Shown: piece by piece, positions 28,247 through 37,789 of the stretch
How the letters are laid out: the number at the start of each line of letters is the position of its first letter
How positions within the stretch are numbered: the stretch's first letter is position 1
Origin: Methanospirillum stamsii
Lineage (GTDB): Archaea; Halobacteriota; Methanomicrobia; Methanomicrobiales; Methanospirillaceae
Direction: 5' to 3'
Length of the DNA stretch: 64,000 nt
NCBI RefSeq assembly: GCF_046244385.1
Contig: NZ_CP176366.1
Span: 3,224,001 to 3,288,000 of the forward strand
Position numbers and translations under genes: made by a program
Notes under the pieces: generated by a model
Told to the model about the DNA's origin: nothing
The model's database searches: none
Seen by the model: the letters and a program-made list of their open reading frames with translations, nothing else

Positions 28247-29422
28247 ATGAATATCTGTGTAATCTGTTATGATTTTGAAGAAAAAAATTTTCGTAATCAG
28301 CCTTGGAGATATATTTGGGAAATAATTCAATATTTTTTAAAAAAAGATTATAAGGTTACGGTTATATCTAATAAAATTAATTATGATTTAGATAATTTAG
28401 AACTTCATAGAGTAAATAGATTACACAATATTTTTGGTCCAAGTAAAGAATTATCCAAAAAACTTTTAGAGATTGATCCGGATTATATTATAACTCTTGA
28501 AAACTTTGTTAGCCTTGTAAAAAATCCGATATATATAAATAAACCAATAATTGGTATTTTTTCTAATCCAATATATTCATTAAAAGAGATATTCAATGTG
28601 GGAATCAACGAATTTTATAGACATCCGGAAATACTATATAATCATTTGATTTCAGCACTCATACCACGTTTCCTGGTTAAAAATAGAATAAAAAACAAAT
28701 CCTGTCTTATTGCAATGAGTAAAGATACAAGAGATAAACTAGAAAATCTAAAATTAAATATTAATATTCATTTTATACCTCCAGGAATATCCGATTTTGA
28801 TCTTGAAATACCAGATTCAAAAAAAATAAAAAATATTCGACAAGAAATATGCCCAGAAAAAATTCCTCTAATAATATATTTTACATCTCCTCTGACACTC
28901 AGAGGAACAGACATATTGCTTAAATCATTTGAAAAATTTAGAGAGAAAATTCCCGCTAAATTAGTTTTTCTTTCACGAATCGATAATAATAACGTAATAT
29001 TGGATCAAATACGATTAAAAAATAGTGTAAAAAAAAGCCATCTTGAAGGATCAGTAAAATTTATTTCGCAAAATTTAAGCCCAGAGGACATAAAAATCTA
29101 CATATCTTCTTCAGATATTATTTGTATTCCCTTTAAACTAGTAATTTCAGACGTCCCAATTAGTATTTTAGAAGCGATGGCTATGGGAAAACCGGTGATT
29201 TCAACAAATATTGCATGTATACCTGGTTTATTAAAAGGTAAAGGAATAACAATAGATCAATGTAATCCGGGTCAATTATCATCTATACTAGAAAATTATG
29301 CTAAAAATCCTGAATTTTTTTTATCATTAGGGAAATCAGCAAGAATATTTATGGAAACTTATCCTAAGTGGGATGACATTGGATACATGTTTGAAGAATT
29401 ATTTAAAGAAATAGAAATTTAA
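28247..29422 (+). CDS. Glycosyltransferase family 4 (GT-B)
   Basis: The 391-residue protein has a GT-B layout. The N-terminal half holds ICVICYDF and a helical acceptor domain. The C-terminal donor domain has LIIYFTSPLTLRGTDILLKS, a late acidic motif ISILEAMAMGKPVIST and the closing helix. GT4 enzymes retain the anomeric configuration and use nucleotide sugars at the cytoplasmic face. It starts eight bases after the double-domain protein and begins the glycan region. The strand is very A/T-rich, more so than the metabolic genes. Confidence 0.85.
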   Translation: MNICVICYDFEEKNFRNQPWRYIWEIIQYFLKKDYKVTVISNKINYDLDNLELHRVNRLHNIFGPSKELSKKLLEIDPDYIITLENFVSLVKNPIYINKPIIGIFSNPIYSLKEIFNVGINEFYRHPEILYNHLISALIPRFLVKNRIKNKSCLIAMSKDTRDKLENLKLNINIHFIPPGISDFDLEIPDSKKIKNIRQEICPEKIPLIIYFTSPLTLRGTDILLKSFEKFREKIPAKLVFLSRIDNNNVILDQIRLKNSVKKSHLEGSVKFISQNLSPEDIKIYISSSDIICIPFKLVISDVPISILEAMAMGKPVISTNIACIPGLLKGKGITIDQCNPGQLSSILENYAKNPEFFLSLGKSARIFMETYPKWDDIGYMFEELFKEIEI

Positions 29423-29630
29423 GAATTAAATAATGGTTAAACTTTCATCTAATTATTATCCTCGTGTGTAATTTATGTAAGTAGGTTAAAAAAAGTTGCA
29501 GCAACGAATAATCTCATTAAAAAAAATATTAGCCAATATGGGTTTTTTCATAATAAGGAAGGTTTTTAACAATTGATCTCCATTATCCCTTATAACAAGA
29601 ATTTTACCATTTTATTTATACTAAAATTTT

Positions 29631-30461
29631 ATGAGGAGAATTGAATTTATTGGAACAGAAGGTATCGGAAAAACCTCGCTATTTGATGATTTAATTCGCC
29701 AAAGAAAAAAATCAGAAAAGTGGTTGACATTAGATGAAGCAAGGAAAAAAGTTGCTTTAAAATATGCAATAGAAAATTGGCGAATCTCCCATAATTATTT
29801 ATTAGCAACAATATTACTCAGTCTTCCATTTCAAAACACTATTACAAAAACAATTAGTGATTTAGTATTAAAAAATCCGGACCAGGAATTAGTAGAAGAA
29901 AAAATATTATATCATCCATTTTTTAGTTTTTTAATTTACTTCTCTGGTACTAATTTTTACAATCCTCAAATCAGACTTCACAGGATCTTAAACCTATACC
30001 AAAATTCCTGCAGGATAATAAATCTTGAAAATTTTCAATCTTCAGATATTTTTCTGATAGAAGAAGGAACCATTCTGGGATATGGTCTTTATATGTCTCA
30101 CTGGCAGGATGATGATTATCAAAAAAAGGCTATCTCTTTTTTCCATAAAATCCCTCCTCCTGCCGGAATAATTCATTGCATTTTGGATAATGAAGAAGCA
30201 ATTACGAGAATTTATAACCGAAGTAAAAATGGAATAATTACTATAGCCCATCGGGATTCTGATAATTATCATGCATTAGTTGATTTAACCGTGCTTCGAA
30301 AAATTATTCAAATGCAGAATTCTATCACGGAAATTGGAATTGAAATTCTAAAGAGAAAAAATGTAAAAATTCTGACAATCGATTTAAAAAATTCAACCAT
30401 GGAAAATATTTTGAGAATAAAAAATTTTTTGGGAGAATTTGATAATAAGAATAATAAATGA
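29631..30461 (+). CDS. P-loop kinase-like protein in glycan cluster
   Basis: The 276-residue protein begins directly with a Walker A motif (IEFIGTEGIGKTSLFD, residues 4-19) and looks like the thymidylate-kinase or sugar-kinase branch of P-loop kinases, with a later FLIEEGTILGYGLYM and helical C-terminus. The region PAGIIHCILDNEEAITRIYNRSK resembles the lid of nucleotide kinases. Such proteins occur in surface-polysaccharide clusters and may phosphorylate a sugar or lipid intermediate; the substrate is unknown. The ATG has no clear ribosome binding site, and TTTATTTATAC lies about 20 bases before it, so the message may be leaderless. Confidence 0.65.
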   Translation: MRRIEFIGTEGIGKTSLFDDLIRQRKKSEKWLTLDEARKKVALKYAIENWRISHNYLLATILLSLPFQNTITKTISDLVLKNPDQELVEEKILYHPFFSFLIYFSGTNFYNPQIRLHRILNLYQNSCRIINLENFQSSDIFLIEEGTILGYGLYMSHWQDDDYQKKAISFFHKIPPPAGIIHCILDNEEAITRIYNRSKNGIITIAHRDSDNYHALVDLTVLRKIIQMQNSITEIGIEILKRKNVKILTIDLKNSTMENILRIKNFLGEFDNKNNK

Positions 30462-30470
30462 TATGAATTG

Positions 30471-31937
30471 TCATTTCATTGAAAGTTTAAACTCCCGCAT
30501 GAGTTTTTTTATTTGAGAGTCGGATCGAATTATATGTGAATAATATAGAACTCCATAGATAATACTGATTATTAAAAGAAACAGGATATCAATTCCTTGA
30601 ATCATTAATCCAATAAGAATAATCATTAAAGGAACACATAATTTAATATCTGCAAAGATAATTCGATTTATTTGTACCGCCTGAACACCAGATAACAACA
30701 TCATTTTTACATTCAGGTACCCATATACAAAAAAACCTGATATTGAAAACAGAAGCAGGGCAATTATCGGACTTTGAAGTACTGCACCAACCATAAGAGA
30801 GAGAAAACGAGTCACAAGATTAAGCGATGTAAATTTAAGCCCGAATTCCTGTTTTTCCATTACTGCCCAAATAGAACTTAATGGAGAGGAGATGAACCAT
30901 ACAAATGCCCAGGGAGCCAGTATCTGGGTATATAATCCTGCAACATACCAGATTTTCCCAAATATAAGAGCAAATAATCCAGGTCCGAGAATTATTACGA
31001 CTAAAACCGGAAACATACCAATCATTACCAAAACCCGAAAAACATGCTCAACCAGAATGGACAAGGTTCCATCTAAATGAGCAACAGATGCACGCTGAAA
31101 AAAGACTTTACCAATCGACCTTCCAATAAGATCCATAGGCATTTGAAAGACCATGAAACCTAAAGAGTAAAAACCTGCGATTTGGGGAGAAAAAAAAGCT
31201 GTAAGCAGAAAAATCGGAAGCTGCCAGGATATCGCATTCAATAATCTGGACCAACTATCCATAATAGGGAATTTTTTGTACCGTCTCAATGCAGAAATCA
31301 TTCCATGCCATGAAATGCTCTTTTTTATTAAATTATGATCATCCCGATAAATCTGTAATCCAAGTGTAGTGGTGGAAACCAGTGTGCCTAAAAAATATGC
31401 ACCAATGAGACTTCCTCCGGTTGCAAATCCAGCAAAACCTGCTCCAAGACGGGTACCGGTTGCAACAAATGACTGTGTTATCTGGGCAATAGATAGTCGT
31501 CCGAAATGTCTGGTTCTGGTATTCCAATGATTCAAAGCAATAAAAAAGCCACTAATCAACACAAATGGAGGAATAAATATCAAATAAGGTTTTAATTCAG
31601 GGGCCCCGAGGAGAAATACAATCAAATCAGATCCAAAAATAAAAACAGGAACAGTAATCATACTGATTGATATCGCAATGAGTATGCATGCTCCCAGAAG
31701 GTTCACTGCTTCTTCTTCCTGGTCCGGAAGAAGAATTGCATATTGTAGAGACAAACAGGCTATTACATCAATAATTACAGTAATTGAAGTAAAAATACTG
31801 AGAATACCAAATGCTTCCGGACCATAAAGACGGGTAATGATTGGAGAAGATAAAAATATGAGTATTTGAGCAAACATCGTTCCGGAAACGATCTTTGCAA
31901 CATCAGAAACAAATGAAAATGATTGGGAATTTGGCAT
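30471..31937 (-). CDS. Oligosaccharide flippase (Wzx/PST family)
   Basis: The 488-residue protein is highly hydrophobic with about 12-14 predicted membrane helices. The N-terminus FVSDVAKIVSGTMFAQILIFLSS and the RLYGPEAFGILSIF motif are typical of polysaccharide flippases in the MATE-like MOP superfamily. It moves lipid-linked oligosaccharides across the membrane. It is convergent with the kinase gene and lies beside other glycan genes on the minus strand. A second flippase occurs at 61.8 kb, so two separate glycans may be exported. Confidence 0.88.
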   Translation of the reverse strand: MPNSQSFSFVSDVAKIVSGTMFAQILIFLSSPIITRLYGPEAFGILSIFTSITVIIDVIACLSLQYAILLPDQEEEAVNLLGACILIAISISMITVPVFIFGSDLIVFLLGAPELKPYLIFIPPFVLISGFFIALNHWNTRTRHFGRLSIAQITQSFVATGTRLGAGFAGFATGGSLIGAYFLGTLVSTTTLGLQIYRDDHNLIKKSISWHGMISALRRYKKFPIMDSWSRLLNAISWQLPIFLLTAFFSPQIAGFYSLGFMVFQMPMDLIGRSIGKVFFQRASVAHLDGTLSILVEHVFRVLVMIGMFPVLVVIILGPGLFALIFGKIWYVAGLYTQILAPWAFVWFISSPLSSIWAVMEKQEFGLKFTSLNLVTRFLSLMVGAVLQSPIIALLLFSISGFFVYGYLNVKMMLLSGVQAVQINRIIFADIKLCVPLMIILIGLMIQGIDILFLLIISIIYGVLYYSHIIRSDSQIKKLMREFKLSMK

Positions 31938-31993
31938 ACAAATAACACAGTTCCTATCTGGAGATTATCAGATTATTATAATTCAGAAAATAA

Positions 31994-33832
31994 TCAGTCA
32001 GATCTCACTTTATAATAATCAAACCCTCCGTTTGAATAGGTTAAAAGAACTCCGGGATCCATTGATAACCGATCAAACTCAAACGATGAATACCGAAGAT
32101 ATTCCATATCTGGCAATGTATCACGATACATACTTCTGTCAATTTCCATAATGATAAAATCAGTCCCATTTGGATAAATATCACGGAGAGTTTGTGCATC
32201 ATCATAACCAAAATGATATGGCAGAATGTTTTTCTTCAAATATCGAGGCAAATTCTGTTTTTTTCGTTCTATCGGATTTAACATATAATATGCCATTCTC
32301 CCTGGTGCAACGTTGATACCAGTTAATGGAGTAAAAATGTCCCTGTAGCTAAAAGTATATTCTAAACCCTGAATCTCTGAATGAGTGGTCTGCCAACTTG
32401 TTGTAAGAATATATGGTGAAGAATATACAATGAAAAGACTCCCAATGAAAAGAAGAAAGAGAATTATAATCACAGATATTGCAGGAATATGTAAATTATG
32501 AAAAAACTTTGGCCTTAAAAAAATACTTTTAAGAAAATAGTGGAGAAAATATGCAGCAAAGATTGTACCAAATAAGGATATTGCAAAAAGTAGTCTTTGT
32601 GGAGTAAAATCAAATTGTAAAAAAAACAGAAGACCGGATAATGTAAAAATCCCAATAAAAGCTATTGCTAATGAGACTAAAAAATAACTTTCCTGATCTT
32701 TAAGTAATTTTTTTAAGAGAATGGGAAGAGATAAAAGAGATAATATACATAGGATAATCTGACTCCAGATATTTTTTATTATCTGCTCAAGAACATTGTA
32801 TCCGTACATATCAGTAGCACTAATAGTGTTTTTTAGTGAATCCAACCAAACTTCATCTTTTTCAAAACTTATCATCTTGTATAATGAGAGTATTTCATGA
32901 TTGAAAATGGAGAATAAGGATAGCCAAAAAAACCACCAGATTATCAAAATAAAAAAAAGAAACTTAATCGGATGAAATTTTAGGATATTAATATCATTGA
33001 TAATCTTAAAATGATAATCATTCACATAAACCAGTAAAATAAGCATAAAAATGGAGATGAATACAAAAAGAATGATCAATGTGGCTACGGTGTGAAAAAG
33101 GGGCATTAAGATTAAAAAAATAACTGTTATTATCGTAAAAGGAGCATTACGTTCTTTAATTAATCTGAACAGTAGATAAAAGATCAGAGGTAATAAAAAA
33201 TTTGCTAAAATATTGGGTGTCAACCGGAGATAGTAGCTGTAAACAAAACAACAAGAAATTAAAAAAACAATATCGGCTACGGACCTATCGGAAAAAATTG
33301 TTTTTGCTAATATATACATAAAAAGAATAAAAATCAGTTCAAAAATAAAAGGAACAATTTTGTGCAGAATAATGATATCCAGACCAGATACATATACCCA
33401 TTCAGAGATATATATATGAACAATAGGATAAAAAAGAGACAAAGGAGTTTCGCCCGTTGTAAGAATTTCTTTAATCCATCCGAGATGACTTGCTGGATCA
33501 CCTCCAATGCACCACATATAATAGCCCCTTATCATAAAAATACTTAAAACAATCGCATAAGATAAAAAAACGAGAGTGAAGCCATATTTTCGCGAAATAG
33601 ATAATTCGCTGCCATTCTTAAGGATGGAATTGATAATGAGAACTGAACCGGCAATAAATGAAAAAGTGATGCTTATCCATAAAATCCAGGGAGTAGATTG
33701 ATAAATTGAGGCCTCATACCCGATTGCAGGAGTATTCCATGTTTCCAATAAAGCATAGCTAATAATAAGAAAAAGAAATGTAAGAATTCCCTTTAAAAGA
33801 TAATCTTTCCAGACATAATTATTTTTAAACAT
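31994..33832 (-). CDS. Multi-pass membrane protein, probable GT-C type glycosyltransferase
   Basis: The 612-residue protein has about 12 hydrophobic helices between residues 10 and 480 and a C-terminal soluble part of about 130 residues. A loop after the second or third helix reads YYMWCIGGDPASHLGWIKEI; acidic residues in the first luminal loop are typical of GT-C enzymes, which take sugars from lipid carriers. Exact family is not recognised. The extracytoplasmic C-terminus (PGRMAYYMLNPIERKK, FIIMEIDRSMYRDTLP) resembles the tail of archaeal GT39-like proteins. It is probably cotranscribed with the flippase. Confidence 0.65.
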   Translation of the reverse strand: MFKNNYVWKDYLLKGILTFLFLIISYALLETWNTPAIGYEASIYQSTPWILWISITFSFIAGSVLIINSILKNGSELSISRKYGFTLVFLSYAIVLSIFMIRGYYMWCIGGDPASHLGWIKEILTTGETPLSLFYPIVHIYISEWVYVSGLDIIILHKIVPFIFELIFILFMYILAKTIFSDRSVADIVFLISCCFVYSYYLRLTPNILANFLLPLIFYLLFRLIKERNAPFTIITVIFLILMPLFHTVATLIILFVFISIFMLILLVYVNDYHFKIINDINILKFHPIKFLFFILIIWWFFWLSLFSIFNHEILSLYKMISFEKDEVWLDSLKNTISATDMYGYNVLEQIIKNIWSQIILCILSLLSLPILLKKLLKDQESYFLVSLAIAFIGIFTLSGLLFFLQFDFTPQRLLFAISLFGTIFAAYFLHYFLKSIFLRPKFFHNLHIPAISVIIILFLLFIGSLFIVYSSPYILTTSWQTTHSEIQGLEYTFSYRDIFTPLTGINVAPGRMAYYMLNPIERKKQNLPRYLKKNILPYHFGYDDAQTLRDIYPNGTDFIIMEIDRSMYRDTLPDMEYLRYSSFEFDRLSMDPGVLLTYSNGGFDYYKVRSD

Positions 33833-33957
33833 GGATATTTGATAAGAATACTCTATGTCTTCCAGTTCTACATCTTCTTCTTAATTAAATATTCCCTTAA
33901 TACAGGAAGCATAATCAGAGATTTTCTATTCATAACCGCATTTCATGAAAGAGATAT

Positions 33958-34914
33958 TTATTTTAAGAGATCTTCATAAGAAGGAAGTATTTTTTTTAAT
34001 ATTACAAATACCAGTAAAGGAGTATGTAAAGCAATTTTTAGTTTCAATAATTTTAAACGTAATTTTTTAGTTTTAATCTTTTTAGAAATATTTTTAGCTT
34101 CAGAAAAATCTCCAGCAATATAATAATAATATGACCGATTTATCTCCTTGCTTGCAATATACTCCAGAATGTTTTCTTTTTCATCATCGGGTACCTGATT
34201 ATGATAGAGGACATTTTGAAGGTATGAAACCAAGGGATAGATGTCATAATAATGTGAGGGAAGATACGTCAATCGGTTGTCTGCATCAATATGATATAAT
34301 GCTCCAATGTATGTAGAATACGCAATCTCATATTTTAATGCAATTTTCCCCCAAAGGAACATATCTTCTCCATAATTAATTCCTTCGGGAAACCCGCCCC
34401 CTTCATAGAATATATGTTTTGGTAAGGCGACAGCAGATGTCGCTAAGGGTTCTGATATTGCAGCTGCTAAAAAATATCCAGGAATAATTCCTTCCCTCTG
34501 CGATTTTGGAAACGTTGGACATTTACTTTTAGTAAAGATACCAGATTTTGTCTGTATTGCATACCGTGTAGCAAATATCCCAGCACCAGGATATCTGTTT
34601 TTCAGGACACGAATATTTGTTAAATATTCAGGCATCCATTCATCATCAGAATCTAAAAAAGCAATCATTTCTGATTGAGCAATAAAAACTCCTTCATTTC
34701 GGGCATTTGCAACCCCATTTCCGGTTTGTTGTTTTAAAATTATCCTGCTATCATGAATTGATGAAACAATATCCGGTCCCTGGTCAGTAGACCCCCCATC
34801 AATGATGATTATTTCAATATCTGTTATATATTGATTCACAACTGATAGAATAGCCCTTTTTATTGTGTCCCCTCGGTTATACAGAGGTATGATGATTGAA
34901 AATTCCGGTTTCAC
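33958..34914 (-). CDS. Glycosyltransferase family 2 (GT-A)
   Basis: A 318-residue GT2 enzyme: FSIIIPLYNRGDTIKRAI at the start, EIIIIDGGSTDQGPD, VANARNEG, and the metal-binding IAFLDSDDEW. A middle HIFYEGGGFPEGINYGEDMFLW places the likely acceptor ED motif. There is no membrane segment, so it acts in the cytoplasm on activated sugars. It follows the GT-C-like gene upstream on the same strand by about 125 bases. Confidence 0.88.
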   Translation of the reverse strand: MKPEFSIIIPLYNRGDTIKRAILSVVNQYITDIEIIIIDGGSTDQGPDIVSSIHDSRIILKQQTGNGVANARNEGVFIAQSEMIAFLDSDDEWMPEYLTNIRVLKNRYPGAGIFATRYAIQTKSGIFTKSKCPTFPKSQREGIIPGYFLAAAISEPLATSAVALPKHIFYEGGGFPEGINYGEDMFLWGKIALKYEIAYSTYIGALYHIDADNRLTYLPSHYYDIYPLVSYLQNVLYHNQVPDDEKENILEYIASKEINRSYYYYIAGDFSEAKNISKKIKTKKLRLKLLKLKIALHTPLLVFVILKKILPSYEDLLK

Positions 34915-35125
34915 GAATAATCTATCTTATTATCAGGTCAATTAATTCTTTTGCATGTAAATTGTGCGAATATTTTTCAATAAGATAAAATATAAAAGAT
35001 ATAATATAATTTTCAGTTTTATAAAAACAATTCCAACAATGAGCGATAATGAACTACCAGAAAAATTCATTGGATAAGGAAATTGATTACGATGATTTGA
35101 CGGATATCATGTAAGATTTACGTGT

Positions 35126-36289
35126 TCATTTTGAAAGAATAAGGGGAATAATTTTGTTCCATCGCTCTTGAGCATTTTCAAATGAATAATTCTTTCCTAT
35201 AAAATCCCGGGCGTTTTTTGCAATGATATCCAAATCTGGTGTTTGGAGGGCTCTTTTAATATTACTAACAATGCAATCCGGAGTATTGTCTTCCATGAAA
35301 AATCCTGTCACCCCGTCTTTAATAACATCAGGAATCGCTCCAACAGGGGTGGCAAGAACAGGTGTTCCACATGCCATTGCTTCCAGCATGATATTTGGCA
35401 GGCCTTCTGTGTATGAGGGTATTATTAATAATTTCAATTTATTAAGAGGAACAGACAATTTATCATGTGGAATCCAGGTATCAATTTCTAAACAATTGGT
35501 ATCTTTAAATTCATCACAACCGGCATACTTAGTATTCATATCCTGAGAACCTCCCATGTAGATTTTTATATCCGGATGAGATTTCAAAAGTATATAAGCT
35601 GCTTGAATAAAATTATCAGAGCCTTTTTCTTTGCTAAATCGTCCGATATAGCCCACAATAGTATCACGACTATTATATGGCGTTGTTATGGTCAATTCCT
35701 TAAAATCGACAAAATGATTTGTATCAATGAGGATTTTTTTTCTCCATTTCTCTAAATTCCATTCCCGGATTAAATGTTCTGAAAAAACAATAATTCTGTC
35801 AGTTAACAGATATCCAACCCATATCATTTTTCTTGAAATACCTGAAAAGGGATCAGGATTGAACTTTTGCATGAGTATTGGAGATGCAGGTAACATAATT
35901 ATGGATTTTTTTTTCAAAATTCTTAAAAGAACCATTATAATTATTGAAGGATTCCAATCCATGAAAAAAATTACCAGATCGTTATCTGGAATTTTGTGCA
36001 AAAAAATCCGGATTAATCTTATCTGGAATTTCAGGAACCTGAATATTCGAAACAATAGATTATTTTGGTTATTGGCAGTATTGATAATAATCTCATGAAT
36101 ACTAATATCCTGATTATCTGGATATGAAAGGCCCATGTTATCATAGCATCCGATAATTACCGTGGTTTTAGTACAAATATGAGAGATAACATCAATCAGG
36201 TTTGATAAGGGAAATTTAAAGGGAAGTGACTGAGGATAAGAGATAATGCAACATTTAGGACCGATATCAGAATTTTTCATCTTAATCAC
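35126..36289 (-). CDS. Glycosyltransferase family 4 (GT-B)
   Basis: The 387-residue protein shows donor-domain motifs TIVGYIGRFSKEKGSDNFI, a middle DTWIPHDKL, SYTEGLPNIMLEAMACGTPV and VGAIPDVIKDGVTGFF, characteristic of retaining GT4 enzymes. The N-terminal acceptor domain includes a hydrophobic helix for membrane association. A GTG at 36289 and an ATG at 36280 are both possible starts. It is on the same strand as the other minus-strand glycan genes but separated by 210 bases from the next. Confidence 0.88.
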   Translation of the reverse strand: MIKMKNSDIGPKCCIISYPQSLPFKFPLSNLIDVISHICTKTTVIIGCYDNMGLSYPDNQDISIHEIIINTANNQNNLLFRIFRFLKFQIRLIRIFLHKIPDNDLVIFFMDWNPSIIIMVLLRILKKKSIIMLPASPILMQKFNPDPFSGISRKMIWVGYLLTDRIIVFSEHLIREWNLEKWRKKILIDTNHFVDFKELTITTPYNSRDTIVGYIGRFSKEKGSDNFIQAAYILLKSHPDIKIYMGGSQDMNTKYAGCDEFKDTNCLEIDTWIPHDKLSVPLNKLKLLIIPSYTEGLPNIMLEAMACGTPVLATPVGAIPDVIKDGVTGFFMEDNTPDCIVSNIKRALQTPDLDIIAKNARDFIGKNYSFENAQERWNKIIPLILSK

Positions 36290-36432
36290 ATTGTGTAATG
36301 AATTATTCTACTACAATATATAAAAGAATTTATGCCTCAAATTTGTCAATCAGGGTCAGATATCTGATTCGCCATAGGAAAAATCATTCCTCATTATAAA
36401 ATTTGGGTTACACATGAATTTAACTTTCACCT

Positions 36433-37377
36433 TTACCTGGGTTGGATTATTCGTTTTATGGTCCCGGACCAAAATCCAATAGTATACCAAATATGTTCCA
36501 TAAAAAAAACCACAGGAATTGTCAGGAAATATGTTATTTTATTAATTCTCATGAGAATTGACAGAGTAAATATCATGACAACAAGAATATATAGAATAAT
36601 TAAATATATTGCCAAAGCCGGAGCAAAAAAGAAGAGAGGAATTAAAAGTAATATGGAAATCGGGGGGATAACCTGCAGATCATATAATCGGTTATACCCT
36701 CTCCCATACCCGAACCAGAACATTCTTTTACAAAATTTTTTGAGATTTCTATTTTGATTATGATATACGAGGGCCTCCGGAACATAGAGCAACTTATCCA
36801 TTTCCAGAAGTCTTTTATTGATATCCGTATCTTCATTCATAAAATATGTCGTATTATATCCGCCAACCCTGAGAAGATCTTCTGTTCTGTATAAACTGTT
36901 ACATCCACTGATACTGTGAACATATTTTTTAGTTTTTAATACCCGGTCCTGAATAGAATTGGCACTCCCCAGAAAAGAGTCCAGTGCAAGGCCAATAGAT
37001 TCTTCCCATATCCCAGTCCCGATATTTTTTATTCCGCCCCCAACTCCGATAATTCCATCCTGAAAATTAATAAATAAGATTTCCAGCCATTTGAAATCAG
37101 GAACACAATCTGAATCAGTAAAAGCAATATAGGAACCCCTTGCATGTTCAAGCCCCACCTGTCTTGCACCACCTACGGTTCCATAGTCTTCAAAAATTAT
37201 TTTCACAGGAAATTTTTTTGCATAATCCAGACTTCTATCAGTTGAGTGTCCGTCAATTATGAGCACTTCAAGAGGAGACAAAGACTGGCTGAAAACTGCA
37301 CTCAGGCAGTTGCCAATTCTATTTTCATCATTTTTTAAAGGGATTACAACGGAAATCCCCGATTCTTTTTCTTCCAT
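36433..37377 (-). CDS. Glycosyltransferase family 2 with C-terminal membrane helices
   Basis: The 314-residue protein has a GT-A domain (SVVIPLKNDENRIGNCL, VLIIDGHSTDRSLD, ARQVGLEHARGSYIAF, TDSDCVPD) and a catalytic-acid region YFMNEDTDINKRL. Two or three hydrophobic helices near 230-300 anchor it (PPISILLLIPLFFFAP). GT2 enzymes of this kind transfer sugars to polyprenyl-linked acceptors. Its start has GGA about 10 bases upstream. Confidence 0.87.
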   Translation of the reverse strand: MEEKESGISVVIPLKNDENRIGNCLSAVFSQSLSPLEVLIIDGHSTDRSLDYAKKFPVKIIFEDYGTVGGARQVGLEHARGSYIAFTDSDCVPDFKWLEILFINFQDGIIGVGGGIKNIGTGIWEESIGLALDSFLGSANSIQDRVLKTKKYVHSISGCNSLYRTEDLLRVGGYNTTYFMNEDTDINKRLLEMDKLLYVPEALVYHNQNRNLKKFCKRMFWFGYGRGYNRLYDLQVIPPISILLLIPLFFFAPALAIYLIILYILVVMIFTLSILMRINKITYFLTIPVVFFMEHIWYTIGFWSGTIKRIIQPR

Positions 37378-37789
37378 AAGGTGATGTCCATCTCATATGC
37401 GGAAAATTAGAGTAATATTCTTTTATCCATTTATAATACCTGTCCATTCAATTCATGGTGAAAAAAAATAATCTTTTTTTCATTCCGCGATTCTATATCA
37501 AGTAATTCTTTATCAAAAGAGAAAAAATCTCTATGAAAAAAAACTGATTCAGATAAACCAATGACTCAGAAAAATCTTATTAACATACGTATTTTTTTAA
37601 CAATATATTCTTATTATTTATATGAATAGTTATGCACTACATATCCGGGATTAACAGGTTCGAAAAAAGAAAAATATTAAAAATGTAAATAAATGGCATT
37701 ACATTCATTGATTTTTTATCAGAATCTCCCAATATTTACCATAAAGATTCACTGACATCAGATTATCATTTCATGTGGAGGACAAAAGT
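37378..37789. other. Intergenic region upstream of the secreted PKD protein gene
   Basis: The 412-base divergent gap is AT-rich and must hold promoters for both flanking genes. TATA-like stretches occur at about 37605-37625 and 37670-37690. GTGGAGG at 37775-37781 is the ribosome binding site of the plus-strand gene. No other feature is seen. Confidence 0.4.
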
